Positions 10,982 through 22,514 of a DNA stretch of 64,000 nt are shown in pieces; the first letter of the stretch is position 1; the number at the start of each line of letters is the position of its first letter. This DNA comes from Diaporthe sp. PMI_573. Its lineage: Eukaryota; Ascomycota; Sordariomycetes; Diaporthales; Diaporthaceae. The stretch lies in the NCBI GenBank assembly GCA_021399435.1, contig JAJTUP010000017.1, forward strand, positions 372,001 through 436,000, in the 5' to 3' direction. The notes beneath the pieces are model-generated. The model searched no databases and was not told where the DNA came from. It saw nothing but the letters and a program-made list of their open reading frames with translations. A program made the translations under genes and the position numbers.

Positions 10982-13103
10982 ATGTCAGCGCAACCCCGCC
11001 GAGACGGACGTGGAGTCTCTGTCACTTCCAAGTCGCATCAAGATAGGGTTCCTTCGAACATCATGGACGAACCCTCGTCTTCGGCCCAAGGTGGTACACC
11101 CCCCGTCCCTGTAAAGCGCACCCGAAAGCAAAAGGGAAAATCACGATCAGGTTGTTCCCGTTGCAAGACCAGACGGGTAAGACTCAACAGCCGAGCAAGC
11201 TCAACAGCGTTCGCACGCTGACGCCCCCCCAAAAAAAAAGGTCAAATGCGACGAGACCCGGCCGGCTTGTCGCAATTGCGTCAAGCTTGGATACCGCTGT
11301 CCCGGGTTTGGCCAGCGGCTCCGCTGGTCGAGTAAGCATGAGACAGGCTTGAGTGTGACCTCGGGTGTGACTTGGACCGATGATCTCCCTGAAGATCGCC
11401 GAGCCACAAGTCACCAAGATGGTTCAGAAGATGGATCAGGTCGAGACCCAGCGGCGTCGGAGGCCACGCAATCAACGGACCGCGACATCGATCCGTCACT
11501 TGGACAAGGCCCGCCCATCTCCCGGTCCCTCACCCACTTGCCGACAATGTTGATCGAGCACTGGTTCCGCCTCGTCTGTCCAATGTGGTCGGCATTCGAC
11601 TCTGATATCAACTTCAATCGGCGGTTGGCCCAGACCACATGGACAGCCTCGGGAGCCGTGTTCTACGCCATGCAGGCCATGTCAGCAGCCTGCCTTTTGG
11701 ACAGCATGCCCGCGCTCATCGGAATGTTGCCCACGCTGAGGACGCAAGCTACTACTGCTATCAAGCAGACCATGAACCAAGGGTCAAATTCTACGGGCCC
11801 AAACGTCACGGCCGATCTGGTCTTTGCAGTATTTGCATTGGGAACGTCCTCATCCTGGAGTTCCCCGGCGCCAGCGGAGTTGCCATGGTTGCAGGTCGCT
11901 CGCAAGCTACTATCCGCTTGGCAGGTGGAGCTTTCGCCACAAGACGACTTAGTGCACGCATATTTCTGCCAGGCTCTAACGTACTGGGAGATGCTGTCGA
12001 CGATGAGTGGGCTTGGCTCAATGGCGGACAAAGTAACCACGAAACAGCAAAGACACCAGGCTAGGCTTCGTCAGGCTCTTCTCTTACCGGATTCTCCGTC
12101 AGTTATTGCCGTCCAAGGTCCCCTAGCTCCGAGACAGAGGATCTTGTGGACAAGGCCAAGCTCCTGGTGCGGAGTCTCGAATGAGGTTATCGATACCTTT
12201 GGCCAGGTACTTGCTTTGTGTCGCAGCGCGCGCCAACAAGCTCATCTAAACCATGGCGGAACGGTGGCTAGTTTAACAACTGCCCTCTGTGACATAGCGG
12301 TCGCGCACGAGCTGCAACGGGAGCTTTTGGCCCTGGATTTCGGCACTCTCGTCTCCATGGAGGAAGCGCAGGGGTTTTTGGTCCACACGCAAGATGACAA
12401 GACGCCAATTTTCCACCTGGTCCTTACGGCAGAGGCATACCGGCAAGCCGGGCTCCTTCAGCTTCATCTAACCTTCGTAGATCTCCCCAGGATCTCCTTG
12501 ACGGGCCGATACGATGTTCATCCAACTGAGAGCCTGTTCAAAGACACGGCATGGGGCTGTGTAGTAGATGAGCCGCCTCACGACGAGTTTGTCCGCTCCT
12601 TGAGCCTGCATCTCCTGGCGACACTTGAGAGGATTCCCGCCGAGTCAGGCTCAAGGTCGATGCACTCGATGCTCTACCTCTCCGCAGCAGCGGGCCTCAA
12701 ATTCAGCACCTCTTCAGGATCTCAAGACGGCACTCTGACGACCAGCGCACCTGCGCCAAACGGTCTGTTTGGAGAGAGCACGAATGACCCTCTCGGACTG
12801 TCGATGGACCTAGGCTCGTTCGATGATATCCACCTGCCGCATAGTCATCCCTTATTCATCTTTGGTCACGCTGCAGAGTCTGCTTCGACAGATCCTGACC
12901 CAAGCCGGACGATCGCCAGAGCCAGGCAGTCCGTCCTCACGCGGCTTAGTGGGCTCCAGCAGTCTGTGCCACAGAGGGCGAGGGATGGCAAGTTGCAGCT
13001 TGTCAATGCCCTCTGGCACGGGTACGACGCTGCATTTCCAGGGTGTCCGGGCATCCATTGGTTGGACCTGGTGGCGGCTGGTGCAGGAGCTGTGGCGTGG
13101 TAG
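10982..13103 (+). CDS. Zn(II)2Cys6 transcription factor with fungal-specific regulatory domain
   Basis: Two exons, 10982-11176 and 11241-13103, give 685 residues. The intron falls inside the zinc cluster, a common position in fungi. Splicing restores S-G-C-S-R-C-K-T-R-R-V-K-C-D-E-T-R-P-A-C followed by R-N-C and Y-R-C-P, that is, all six cysteines. A basic R-T-R-K-Q-K-G-K-S stretch precedes the cluster and may act as a nuclear signal. The remainder resembles the Fungal_trans_2-type middle-homology region (for example H-W-F-R-L-V-C-P-M-W). Such proteins bind CGG-containing sites in the nucleus. Position beside the dioxygenase/aldolase pair and about 9 kb from the PKS makes it a candidate cluster regulator, which is inference. 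Confidence 0.9.
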
Positions 13104-14335
13104 AGAGATAAGCGTACCTGATTCCCAAAGAACGGGCAGACAGAGGTGGATAATCTGCTTGGGCCTGAGAAATAGATGTACGGTACTTTGTATTCTTGCA
13201 CATAGACTGGGCTTGGCAGGATTGTCATAGTCCAGTAGGAGACTAGCTGTCTGGAAATCTCGCAAGGAACAGACCGGGGACGCAAATGTTTGGATCCTGT
13301 GGTCTGAAAACTGAGCCTCACAATTGTCAGCGTTTCATTTTTTTTTGGTCGCCAAAACACTCCACGAGCTTAGCCAGGCTGATGAAGAACTGTGGATGGC
13401 TGGGTCAAACTGTTTATTCACTGCGAACCATACCAAGACTGGGCAACTACCACGGTCTGCAATCCAGCAACTGGACAAAACTTTGTTTAAACTGCCTTCC
13501 TCGTGATCGGAAAATACAGGGCTCGGGTCACCGTCTGACGCAGGAGTAAATGCAGCGGAGAGCAAGTACCTAGGTAGCCTGGGGTGAAGGGCACTCAGTT
13601 GCGGGGCCTAATTGTGACAGTTGCAGTGATAGAGACGTAAGCGTACCGCCAACTGTGTTCTGTGGCGTTTGTCACACCTGGCAGGCAGTTCAGGTGAAGC
13701 TGTCCCCTCCGGATTGCCAAGAGTATGGACATAATACACTTCTTCCCGTTCATCCAATAGCCTAGCATGGAAGCGCTGGCCTAGCTCAGTGTAGAAATTA
13801 GGATCGCGCTATCGCTGCAGGCAGATCTACGCTCACCGAGACGAGGCGAGGCTCTCACAGGGTGATGACTACGACGACTTTGGGGGGGGGGTGACAGATG
13901 TTCTGGCGCAGAGCCGAGAATCTGCCTTGGCTGAGCTTCCATGCAAGGAATCGTCGATTGCACTCTGCAAATGTGCTGTTGTGCTTGTTTCCTCTCTGCG
14001 CTGCAAGCGTCTGGATTCAATGTCCCTTTGGCCACGGCCTTTTCGGATGGGCTGGAAGACGTGCGGGCTAGCGCTCATGCTTAGCACCGCGGCCGCTTAT
14101 TTCCCAGGATCATGTTTTGTACAGCCTTATTTTCATCAGAAGAGGGGTTGAAGGGGATGCTGCCTATATGTCCACACCCTCTTGATCCGCGTCAGCGTTG
14201 TAACGGCCGCGGCATGCGACCCAGTGGTCGCCTGCTCGTAGCCGCCTTATTTGTCATTCCTACTCTTCATCATCTCGAGTCTTCACGATGACTTTCTTAT
14301 CCTCTGAAGAGTTCGCTTGACTGTAATGACTAGTC
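13104..14335. other. Intergenic, about 1.2 kb
   Basis: Open frames here are short and show no domain, signal peptide or consistent splice signals. A G-run sits at about 13883-13891. No RNA gene or mobile element was recognised. Confidence 0.4.
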
Positions 14336-16277
14336 ATGACGCTGGAAGCCATGTGAGTAATACTAAGTCCTCCAACCCCAACTTCGGTCTCTGCTGACAT
14401 TGCTTTTCTGCAGAGGCTTCGGCCTGACAGTGGCCGCCTTCGCCAAAGCGCTACCAGAAATCCTCAAGTGCGCTCAGGATATACTCGACTCCGAGCAGAA
14501 TAGCTACGAGCTCAAGAAGCAAAAGAGAAAGTTCGATCGCTATGTTTCCAAGGTTGAGGCTGAACTCAAACATCTGCTAAGAAGCAGACCTCGTCCTGTT
14601 CCCAGGGATCTCCTCCGCGCGAGCTTGGCCCTTGTAAAATACTGTAAAGGCAGGATCGTCAAGGCCGAGAAATTTTACAAGAGGTTTGAAGCCGACCCAT
14701 TGACCTTCCGATTCATCATTCACATGGCACGCGTCTTTGGAAAGGACAAAATCCGACTCTTGAAAAGACGACTTGGTGAAGGAGAGGACTGGCTCCGTAT
14801 AGCATTAACGGCAGTTGCGCTGTAAGACAACGATATCCCATTCTTTGTTTCTCAGGAATTTGTGTCACCACTCTGACGCGCCTCAAGCCATAGGAATGTT
14901 GAACTTGCCCGAGAGAATATCGAAACCCGCCGCGAATACCGGCAACAAGCAGAACAACTCCGCTATCATCTCGAAAAGGCGCAGAGATATCGCAAGGAAT
15001 TTCCAGGACGCATGAAGCACATGAATAAAGCCAAAGTAGACTACAGATGTATTGCCAGCCATGCACATGCCATTGCCAACCATCCGATATTCGAGGGCTC
15101 AGAACTGAGCTCATCATCTATCACCATTTCCACCTCGCCCTCCGATAACGAACACATCGATCAGGGGACACGGCTCCGCCATCCAATGTCTAAGAATATA
15201 TATCAACCGGCTGAAAATCCAATATACCAAGGTCCTGGGGGGTATCCGCTGTCTCAAAACCCGGAAGCGAGTGGTGCTCCACTAGAGACCTGGGTCAGCG
15301 CCCATGGTCAGCCGGTCTGGAGCGACAACCCTTACTACGACCCTCTCACCGGAATGTCTCGCCACATATCGACTACATGGGTTGCATCTCCACGGTATTT
15401 ACGGATTCCTCAAACCGTGCAGACCCGGTCGCCAGGCGGGCCGCCCGCCGGTGCGCCTCAAAGCAGGCAACGACAGCACACTCGGGTGGTCGATGCGAAT
15501 CCAGGCCATTCATTCCAGGATGGCATGCATCGTACAAGTCACTCTGTTCGGGTCTACCAAGTCCCCCCTGCGACGGTACAATCACGTGGATCGGACCATG
15601 CATCTAATACAGCATCCCGCTCAACTCATGCCAGGTCACAAAGCTCCAGAGCACCTCTACAGCAACACGAGGCACCTCTCCGACGCCGAAGAGCCTCAGT
15701 GTCTCCTCCAAGGTCCTCGCATGCCAGGACGGGCTCCAATATGCCGAATGTGGTTGACACCAGCCAGGAAGATGGACCCCAAAGAACTCATACATCGCTG
15801 AATGGCGGCCATGACACGACTACATACCAAAGGGCTACCGCCACTACATCTCCTCCGAGTCATCACCCAAGGTCTGACGACAGCCCCGACCATGTTCCAA
15901 TTCCTATTTGTGAGAATCTACCAAACTCGAGGGATCCCCCATACATCCACGTCGAAACCCGCCACTCCAGCCGCTCGAGGTCGTCCTCGCTAGCAGGAAG
16001 CTCGCCCTCGACGATATTCTCCCGAGCCACAGGACGTACGCCTTCCTCAGTGATTACCTCCCCGGCTATGAGCTTTTCCAATCATTCTACCAGGTCAGCC
16101 CGCGACTCAGGGTACTCGACCGGCGGGAGCAGCGTGTGTGATCAGGGCATGGACAAGGAGCAGCAGAAGCCCATGCCGGGCGACTCGCGCTATCCGCCGA
16201 ACTCACACGAGACTCGACGAGGGGGGTACGATCTGTCGCAGGAGAGGAGGCGTTTGAGAAGGGAGAGGTGCCGGTAG
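14336..16277 (+). CDS. Hypothetical protein: helical N-terminus, coiled coil, long disordered Ser-rich tail
   Basis: Three exons, 14336-14352, 14414-14821 and 14894-16277, give 602 residues. The 17-nt first exon encodes M-T-L-E-A-I, and the join reads I-G-F-G-L-T-V-A-A-F-A-K-A. This resembles the start of the helical N-terminal domains found on many fungal NLR and NLR-like proteins, but no NACHT domain follows. Residues about 25-140 are helical and basic. The exon 2/3 join gives A-L-N-V-E-L-A-R-E-N-I-E-T-R-R-E-Y-R, the start of a predicted coiled coil to about residue 185. From there to the end the sequence is rich in Ser, Pro, Arg and His and looks disordered. I do not recognise a family. 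It could be a stand-alone adaptor derived from an NLR N-terminus (speculative). Confidence 0.75.
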
Positions 16278-17183
16278 GGGGTTTGAGAATTTGGGCGGGG
16301 ACTGGCAATCATGTACAAAGTAAATGTACTGAGAACGCTGGTCATGGTTGCATAATAGTGGTGCCAACAACCGCTCTCATGGTCTGCAGCGAGGGGCTTG
16401 CGTGGGATGGAAACAATATTTCCCATGTATGTCGATTACGTGGTGAGTCAATGACCTGACCAACGGCCAATTTGGCTTGCGTTGAAGTGATAATAATTCA
16501 AAGACTTGATTAGCAATGCACGTTGCCTGGTTGTTTATTTACGGTCGTACATGCGTGTAGCTTCGGAACCAGCCGTAGGAAGTTTTTTTCAGTCCAGAAA
16601 TATAGTTACCGGCACAAGCGATATGTGTGTACTTACCCTCAGACTCTTAAATGCTTCCGTGGAAATTTGATCATTCAGCAGCAGCTGACAGCTGATCGTC
16701 GGACATCTCTGGTGTCCATTTTGAGGAGATACTTTTTGTGGGAAGCCGGGATTGCCCTTGTAAATAGTGAACAAATTACAAGGCTTCTCGGAGGCTTTCG
16801 AATTATCGAAGAAGAGAACACTGATGCACGTGAGGACAGCACGAGCCCGGGAAGCGACGTGCTTTAATTAGTGAGGTATCGGCAGAAGTCAGGACAGAAC
16901 GGAGCTGCATAATTACCAGAAAACCAGAGTTTAGGCAGAGACCAGAGATTACCATTGTGATCATTGGGCTGACCATCTTTGAGGCAGCATCTGAATGTGA
17001 CGAGGACCACTGCTCAGTGGCTCGAGCGATCGTGACCCGCTGCAGCACTTCGGCGACCGGAACTGTGGACGGTGTGACCCAGCCAATAAACCAGGTGGTG
17101 GATTAGCCGCCTCCAGTGAATTATTACTTTGGATGGGGAACCCCGCACGAAGCCAATCATGCGCGAATGCTGGTCCCGTACGA

Positions 17184-17203
17184 CTTCACGCAGTCGCGCG
17201 AAG
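17184..17203. promoter_or_regulatory. Module palindrome, ZnF1-A upstream site 1
   Basis: CTTCACGCAGTCGCGCGAAG is a nearly perfect inverted repeat with an AGTC loop. It is related to the sites at 17236, 27162 and 46223. Confidence 0.5.
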
Positions 17204-17235
17204 CTTGGCGGAGGGGTTGGGGGCCGACTCTCAGC

Positions 17236-17253
17236 CTCACGCGAATGCGATTC
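17236..17253. promoter_or_regulatory. Module palindrome, ZnF1-A upstream site 2
   Basis: CTCACGCGAATGCGATTC is nearly identical to the site upstream of the short ORF of copy A (27162-27180). Confidence 0.55.
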
Positions 17254-17586
17254 GCTGCAGCCGCCAACCGCTGCAGACACCTGCGGCCTAGACCTGTTCT
17301 GGTTGCGTGTCCTGATCCGTGATCCTGTGCCACCCGACGAAAGGCACGCTTGTGCCTTTCGCAGTCGTTTCGCAGTCGTGTACGCAAACACGATGATGTC
17401 AAACATAGGTTGAGCCTGTCTTGCCAACGGAACTGCAGATGCTTGCGTGACGGCAGGTCGCAGCCATTCCTTTGTAACATGCTTTTCCCACCTTGGTGGT
17501 CTCATCGCGTAACCTCCAACCAAGTTGTCTGACACAGGCCTCAGGCGGATTTTGACCGATCAAAGGTCATGACGAGATCGTCCAAG

Positions 17587-17595
17587 TATATAAAT
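17587..17595 (+). promoter_or_regulatory. TATA box of ZnF1 copy A
   Basis: TATATAAAT lies about 240 bases before the ZnF1-A start. The corresponding place in copy B has TATTTAAG at 36321. Confidence 0.5.
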
Positions 17596-17828
17596 GGCCT
17601 CGCAATGCCCATTTACTTCCTACAGCAACATCGACAACATCGACTGCGATTTCACGGGTCTCAGGGTTCCCATCCATACCCAACCTTCCTAACTTTTGTT
17701 CGGAATCTTTAATGTTGAAGTATTCTCAATGAACGTATCTCCAATCTTGCACGGTAGAGTCTTAGTCTACAGCTTGGGAGGTCCAAGTTCGGCTCCTTCT
17801 CAACCTTCGATCAAGCAGGATACGCAAC

Positions 17829-18914
17829 ATGATCGCTCAGTATTCCACGGCCTCGGACTTGCCAGCGATCCTGATTCACCAGCAGAGCAGTCTTCCCACT
17901 CCGGTAGGATCACTATCTGAGCGCGAAGTACAATGCCGCAGCAACAACGCCCGTGCGGATGTCTTATCTTCTCATGCAGGTCTGGATGAGACGGCCAATT
18001 GGGTCGGAACGAGTGAGCCAGGGTTTCAGGATGTCTGCGAATGGATATCCGATATCGAGCCGGGAAAGTCATCCGGCGAAGATAGCAAATCTGAGAGTCC
18101 GTCAGACTGTCCAACGCTTGACTCTGCCTGCCTTTTCGCAGGTGTCGTGGACGAGCTGACGAGGAACGCCGTGGAGAGATTCAACTCGGCAAATATGAGC
18201 CCGTCGAGAAGAAGATTCATGGACTTATGCCTAGAGAAGGGCCACAAGCGCCCAAGGCTCGGTTCTTGCCAAGACCCTGCGAGTGCTGGATCAGTCTCTG
18301 ATACCACAGAGAACGATACTGCCCGTGTCGAGCATCCGGTCGAGTCAGCGCCACGGGTATGGCCATGTCCATTCTTTGTGAGGGATCGGGTATCCCATCT
18401 CAGCTGTTTGACGAGGCATTGCCTCCTCAGCCTGGATGATGTGCGAGAGCATCTATGCTCGGAGCACTTGGAACCCATCTACTGTTCGATCTGCTACGAG
18501 ACTTTCCCGACGGCTAGACTCAGGGACGACCATATGCGGAGCCAGCAATGTAGTCATCGGCTGCCCGTTGTATTCGACGGCCTCAGAGACTCGCAGGTGC
18601 GAGCGCTGCAAAGGCAAGGGTCGGCTGCGGATGACATTCCGGATCTGCAAGAAAGCCAATGGATCAAGATCTGGTCCGTTGTTTTCTCATGTGCACGGCC
18701 GCCCCCGTCGCCGTTTTCCTGGAGTCAAAGGGAGCTCAGGGTCTCTCAATTCCGTCGGTTCTGGGAGAGGTACGGAGAGGATATAATTGCCGACGTATTG
18801 GCAAAGCACAGGCTTCAACAATACAACATTGGGGACGAGGAAAGAAACTTGGATGTATTGCAGCTGTTGGTGGCCGACCTTGCTGTGGACTACGTGTATC
18901 GAACAGAAAAATGA
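17829..18914 (+). CDS. ZnF1-A: CPF-type zinc-finger protein, module copy A
   Basis: One exon, 361 residues from the ATG at 17829. A conserved acidic patch (G-F-Q-D-V-C-E-W-I-S) lies near residue 65. A nuclear-signal-like K-G-H-K-R-P-R-L-G lies at 137-145. The tandem finger spans residues 180-241: C180 (in W-P-C-P-F-F), C193, H208, H213, then C219-x2-C222, H235 and C241. The first unit has the CPF...C...VREHL...H form seen in many uncharacterised fungal proteins, and the second ends in Cys instead of His. A conserved C-terminal block (L-R-D-S-Q-V-R, S-Q-F-R-R-F-W) follows. The paralog at 36390 is alike over the last 300 residues. A nuclear DNA- or protein-binding role is inferred from the fingers. 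The region upstream of the ATG stays open in a second frame that is also similar between copies, so an unrecognised 5' exon is possible. Confidence 0.8.
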   Translation: MIAQYSTASDLPAILIHQQSSLPTPVGSLSEREVQCRSNNARADVLSSHAGLDETANWVGTSEPGFQDVCEWISDIEPGKSSGEDSKSESPSDCPTLDSACLFAGVVDELTRNAVERFNSANMSPSRRRFMDLCLEKGHKRPRLGSCQDPASAGSVSDTTENDTARVEHPVESAPRVWPCPFFVRDRVSHLSCLTRHCLLSLDDVREHLCSEHLEPIYCSICYETFPTARLRDDHMRSQQCSHRLPVVFDGLRDSQVRALQRQGSAADDIPDLQESQWIKIWSVVFSCARPPPSPFSWSQRELRVSQFRRFWERYGEDIIADVLAKHRLQQYNIGDEERNLDVLQLLVADLAVDYVYRTEK

Positions 18915-19392
18915 AATGCAAACCGGAAAATGACACTCAGACGAGAAAATGATCTTCAAAACTTGCCCAATGTACGAAACGTGGCGTCATATCTCATCTA
19001 GCCATAATGATTGGGATCCTGGGTAATGACCAGTTGTAATCCGAAAAAGAGAAAGAAAGCAAACAATGATTCCGACACGAGTGTAGTGTGGGTGACCAGC
19101 ACTCATCCTTGCACCTTTGCCATCATACCCATAAAGCCAAATTGTCGACTGCCCTGCAAGACTGAGAAATGAGTAACGAGTCTGTAATTATGACCAAACA
19201 GGGGAGAGACAAACCACAAACTCAGAAAAAAAAAATGCGGAAAAGGTGGACCGCACCAGAGGCGCACGGTACCTGCATTTGTTGTGGCTCAACCAGGCCA
19301 GCAGGTCTGGTATCTTGCCGTACCGGCTGTGGATAGGCCCCGGGCTACGGCCCCACCACCGGGAAGCCGCATCCAGCACGTTCTGGACGATC
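18915..19392. other. Convergent intergenic ZnF1-A / ZnF2-A
   Basis: No gene was seen between the two converging stop codons. The tract presumably contains both 3' UTRs. The same arrangement recurs in copy B (37713-38118). Confidence 0.4.
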
Positions 19393-20510
19393 CTACGAGA
19401 CGCTGAAGTGGAAGTCGTCCATGTCGTTCGAGGTTATTCCAAAGTCCCATTCGTTTCCATCAACGAAGCTGGGGTTGTCCAAGGCGACCGGCATCATTCC
19501 ATTCTGCAAATCATTTCCGTCCTCAAGGAAGCTATACGGAGAGCTCCAGGTGTCAAAGTTGCTCGACCACACGAAGGAAGACCCCTGGGTGGTACACTCG
19601 GAGGCTATGCTTTCGGTGTAGCCCGGGGTTAAAGCCGTAGATGCGGAGTACGTGGGGGACGCTGAGTAGCCGTTGTTGATCACAGGTGAGTGAACAGGCG
19701 CCATATTCGTTCCTTGAAGTGGGCCAGCGTTCATAGTAAATCCAGGCTGGCGTGCTAAGAAAGCCTGCCGAGGAGACTGGTGGCTAGTTCTTCACAGTGC
19801 CGAGTTAGTGGGTCGCCCTGTATTGCGCGGGGTACTTATTCCTACCTTGGGGGTGCAGGTGGTATTGAACCTCGGTTCGGCAGCCCACTGTTCCTAGCTG
19901 TGTTCTGACTTGGGGTAGCCATCAACCAGGCGGCACGGTCCGGAACGTCGTTGTTTTCAAAAATGATGGTCCACGCCTCGCGCCACAAGTCTTCAAGGGG
20001 CCTGGTTTGGCGACCTTTCCTCGTAAGTCGCCTGATGAGCGGGACCTGGTCTCTCTCAACACAGATGGGCCTCTCAAATTGTCCTGGCGGAATCGCCTCG
20101 CACGTGGTGGTGTGTTGGGCCCATTCAACATCCTCATAGAAATCGCGTCCGCATCTCTGACATCTGTCCCTAGGTTTGTGTCTCCGATCCAACAGATGCT
20201 CACGCAAGCGGCCCCAGTCTTCGAATGCGGGGCAGCTGATGAATTTGGGGTCCTCAGGGTGCCGGATCTTGAAAAGGCAATGCACTACTTTTTTCTGACC
20301 GTTAGAGGCTGTGCTTTTGCCAGCTCGAGAGCGCTTTTTGTGGCCATTGTCCTCGCCGTCTGACTCGATTTGGCCGGGTCGCTTTCCAGGGGGACGGCAC
20401 CGGGAGCCTGCATAAAAGGATGATGCCGAGAATGACGACACCGAGACATTCGACGGTTCCCCTCGTGTACCATCAGCTCCCTTGCCGTGCCCGGGACGTG
20501 CTCGGTACAT
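19393..20510 (-). CDS. ZnF2-A: CPF-related zinc-finger protein with acidic tail, module copy A
   Basis: Two exons, 20510-19846 and 19789-19393, give 353 residues. The 56-nt intron has a CTAAC branch site and a GAAG acceptor and keeps frame. A basic region (H-K-K-R-S-R-A-G-K, about 57-65) precedes the tandem finger at 78-137: C78 (H-C-L-F), C93, H105 (in R-L-R-E-H-L-L-D-R), H111, then C117-x2-C120, H133 and C137. The CPF signature has become C-L-F. The C-terminus is Ser/Thr/Asn-rich and ends in an acidic-aromatic stretch (D-M-D-D-F-H-F-S-V-S), like a transcription-activation segment. Copy B (38119-39813) has the same finger and a similar tail. The ATG at 20510 has open frame upstream, so an earlier exon cannot be excluded. 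Confidence 0.78.
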
Positions 20511-20770
20511 CGCGAAAAACGAGTGAGCACCTGTGTCGTTGATGTTGATATCGAGAGGGATGTATATGGCTGACTAATTTCAATATCATACACTGTTGGT
20601 GGTAGGACCCCGTGAATGGATTGAAAGGTATTTACATGTAACTCGGTGCAGAAAGACTTCCGAAAGTAAGGACAAACATGGAAAATTGTGGAAAAGGAAG
20701 TGATCAAAACAATTATCATCATTATCAAGCCGTGACTGGGGGGAGTATAGCCCAAAAGATGCCCTGGAGT

Positions 20771-20790
20771 TCTCGCAGTTGCGTGAGGTT
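20771..20790. promoter_or_regulatory. Module palindrome, ZnF2-A upstream
   Basis: TCTCGCAGTTGCGTGAGGTT shares TGCGTGAGGTT with the two sites upstream of ZnF3-A. Confidence 0.55.
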
Positions 20791-22294
20791 GCCGCCCCCC
20801 CCCTAGCCTCCGACCAGACAGCTGCATGTATGTTTCCAGCGACGACGCCAGGCTACCAATGAAAGAAAGCACTTGCACATACATTCTCACATCGTCAGCA
20901 TAGAAACCACGAGGCGTGATTTACTTGAAATACTTGGGAACCTCACTGGCATATTTGTGTGGCCGTTGATCGTGTACAAACCGGCCAAACAGAAACCCAC
21001 CGGCTTTCCCAAGGCTCCTGAAGTAAATTACACATGGCGCCAGATCCCGGGCCCGTGTCAAAATACCCTGGTATTTCTCGAACATGAGTTGTGAAGGTGA
21101 GATGGGAATACTTCGAGTTCAGCTGCACACGGGTCCTCTAGGTAATCCAATGGTATCTTTTCCTCTCTCCTTTTTTTTTTTTTTGTCTGGGTCGGTCTCT
21201 ATCACATGGCCTCTATCACATGGAGGCCCAGTTGTTTTACGTCGGGGGATACAGGCCCATCTCACAGGCCCCCTTGACATACGTCACAGCGCATCCGACA
21301 TGCAAATAAGGGACGCCTCCGGATGATCGTAGTCAGCATGAGCCGCCCACCATTTAATACCCTGAACTTCACGGGGCAGGACTTCCGTCAGGGAGTAGCA
21401 ATCGAGTCCCTGCGCAGGTCCGGAAGCAGCTCTGATTAGCCTCCGACAACGATACTGCGGGCTGGAAGACACGGGTGAGTGGGAACAACGTCGCCCTACC
21501 CCAGGAGCTCACATACGAATCGTGTTGACCTCCCTCTGTGTTTATGAAACAAGCTGTGTCTAGAAAGTGCCTTGATAGAGAACTGATGGTACACCCAAAT
21601 GTGTGACAAGGTCAGGAATGTACAATAGCGTGTGCTCTGTACTTCCATGCCAAGCCCCGGAAGCGCTTGTGCCTTTGCCGCCGTGGAAGCGTACGATCTG
21701 ACCCTTCAATCAATCAATCAACTATAACCCGCGGATATTCTAGTTACCATCAGGGCGGGATAACAAGGAGATATCCCAGAGCCTACTCGGAACAAACCAC
21801 TGATTGAGTATTTGTCATAGGGCTGGATCATCGACATCGCCAAGCACCACTTGAGTCCACTTGGTGGAGTCCCGGCCCAGGGCAGCACAACCGTCCCCCC
21901 CCACCCCGACAAAAATAAAACAGAAAAAGTGGAAGAAATCCTTCAACGTGCACTCAAAATCCAGATAAACACCATATATCGCTTTGCTTCGTTGTTTATC
22001 TTTTCAAATGAGAGTGTAACATTTCAGCGGAGGTCAGAGGCTGGCTAGAGGATTGGCTGTTAGTTAGGGAGGGTGAACGCCTAGCTGTGGGACATTGTAG
22101 CAATGAGTGTGGAAGCTTCTCTCCTGGCCACAAATTACACGAGAGCTGGCACCCATCCACTACTTATTCCACAGTGGTTCCTGACCCTTGGTCTAGAGTG
22201 AGGCATGCAGTACATCATGCCAACAGGGATCGGCACCCCACCACAGAGCATGTCTTCTGACATGGCTGCATGTAGCCTGCCGGTTTTGAGAAGC

Positions 22295-22314
22295 TGACGC
22301 ACCTGCGTGAGGTT
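22295..22314. promoter_or_regulatory. Module palindrome, ZnF3-A upstream site 1
   Basis: TGACGCACCTGCGTGAGGTT contains ACGCA-CC-TGCGT. It is identical in 19 of 20 positions to the site at 41500-41519 of copy B. Confidence 0.65.
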
Positions 22315-22332
22315 ACCTTCCCACCCGTGGCT

Positions 22333-22352
22333 TCACGCTTTTGCGTGAGGTT
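22333..22352. promoter_or_regulatory. Module palindrome, ZnF3-A upstream site 2
   Basis: TCACGCTTTTGCGTGAGGTT is a perfect 6-bp inverted repeat around TTTT. Its copy-B counterpart at 41535 keeps the core CGCTTTTGCGT. Confidence 0.65.
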
Positions 22353-22514
22353 GAATCCCCGAGCTCCGTTTAGGTTTGCATCATGTACGCATTCGCGTTC
22401 AAAACATGGCGATAGTCGATTTCCTGTATCCATTCCCTTCTCTGTCATTGACGTTCATCATTGTCAAGCCCAAGCCAAAGAATAGCAAATGAAAGACCAG
22501 ATGCACTGGACAAA

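Larger units (their letters stand above)
16278..17828. promoter_or_regulatory. Upstream region of ZnF1 copy A
   Basis: The left half holds nothing recognisable. The right half carries palindromic CGCA/TGCG elements at 17184-17203 and 17236-17253 and a TATA box at 17587, followed by a C/A-rich leader. An open minus-strand frame across 17014-17535 is judged spurious. A plus-strand frame at 17696-17920 overlaps the 5' end of ZnF1 in another phase. Confidence 0.55.
20511..22514. promoter_or_regulatory. Divergent promoter region ZnF2-A / ZnF3-A
   Basis: About 2 kb. Three palindromic sites lie here: 20771, 22295 and 22333. A T-run is at about 21171-21184, and a direct repeat CTCTATCACATGG is near 21200-21225. 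The stretch around 22240-22355 is clearly similar to 41405-41560 upstream of ZnF3-B. No further gene was seen. Confidence 0.55.

Noticed and set aside
13777..13820. tRNA-like TAGCTCAGTG stretch
   Set aside because: No acceptor stem, anticodon arm or T-arm pairs with it.
16523..16867. Plus-strand open frame of 114 codons
   Set aside because: No domain, poor composition, lies in an AT-richer intergenic tract.
17014..17535. Minus-strand open frame of 173 codons upstream of ZnF1-A
   Set aside because: Arg/Ser-rich text without a domain, overlapping the palindromes and promoter; no counterpart is open in copy B.
22461..22514. Extension of ZnF3-A upstream of 22515
   Set aside because: The extra frame begins with TTG, and the alignment with copy B starts at the ATG at 22515.
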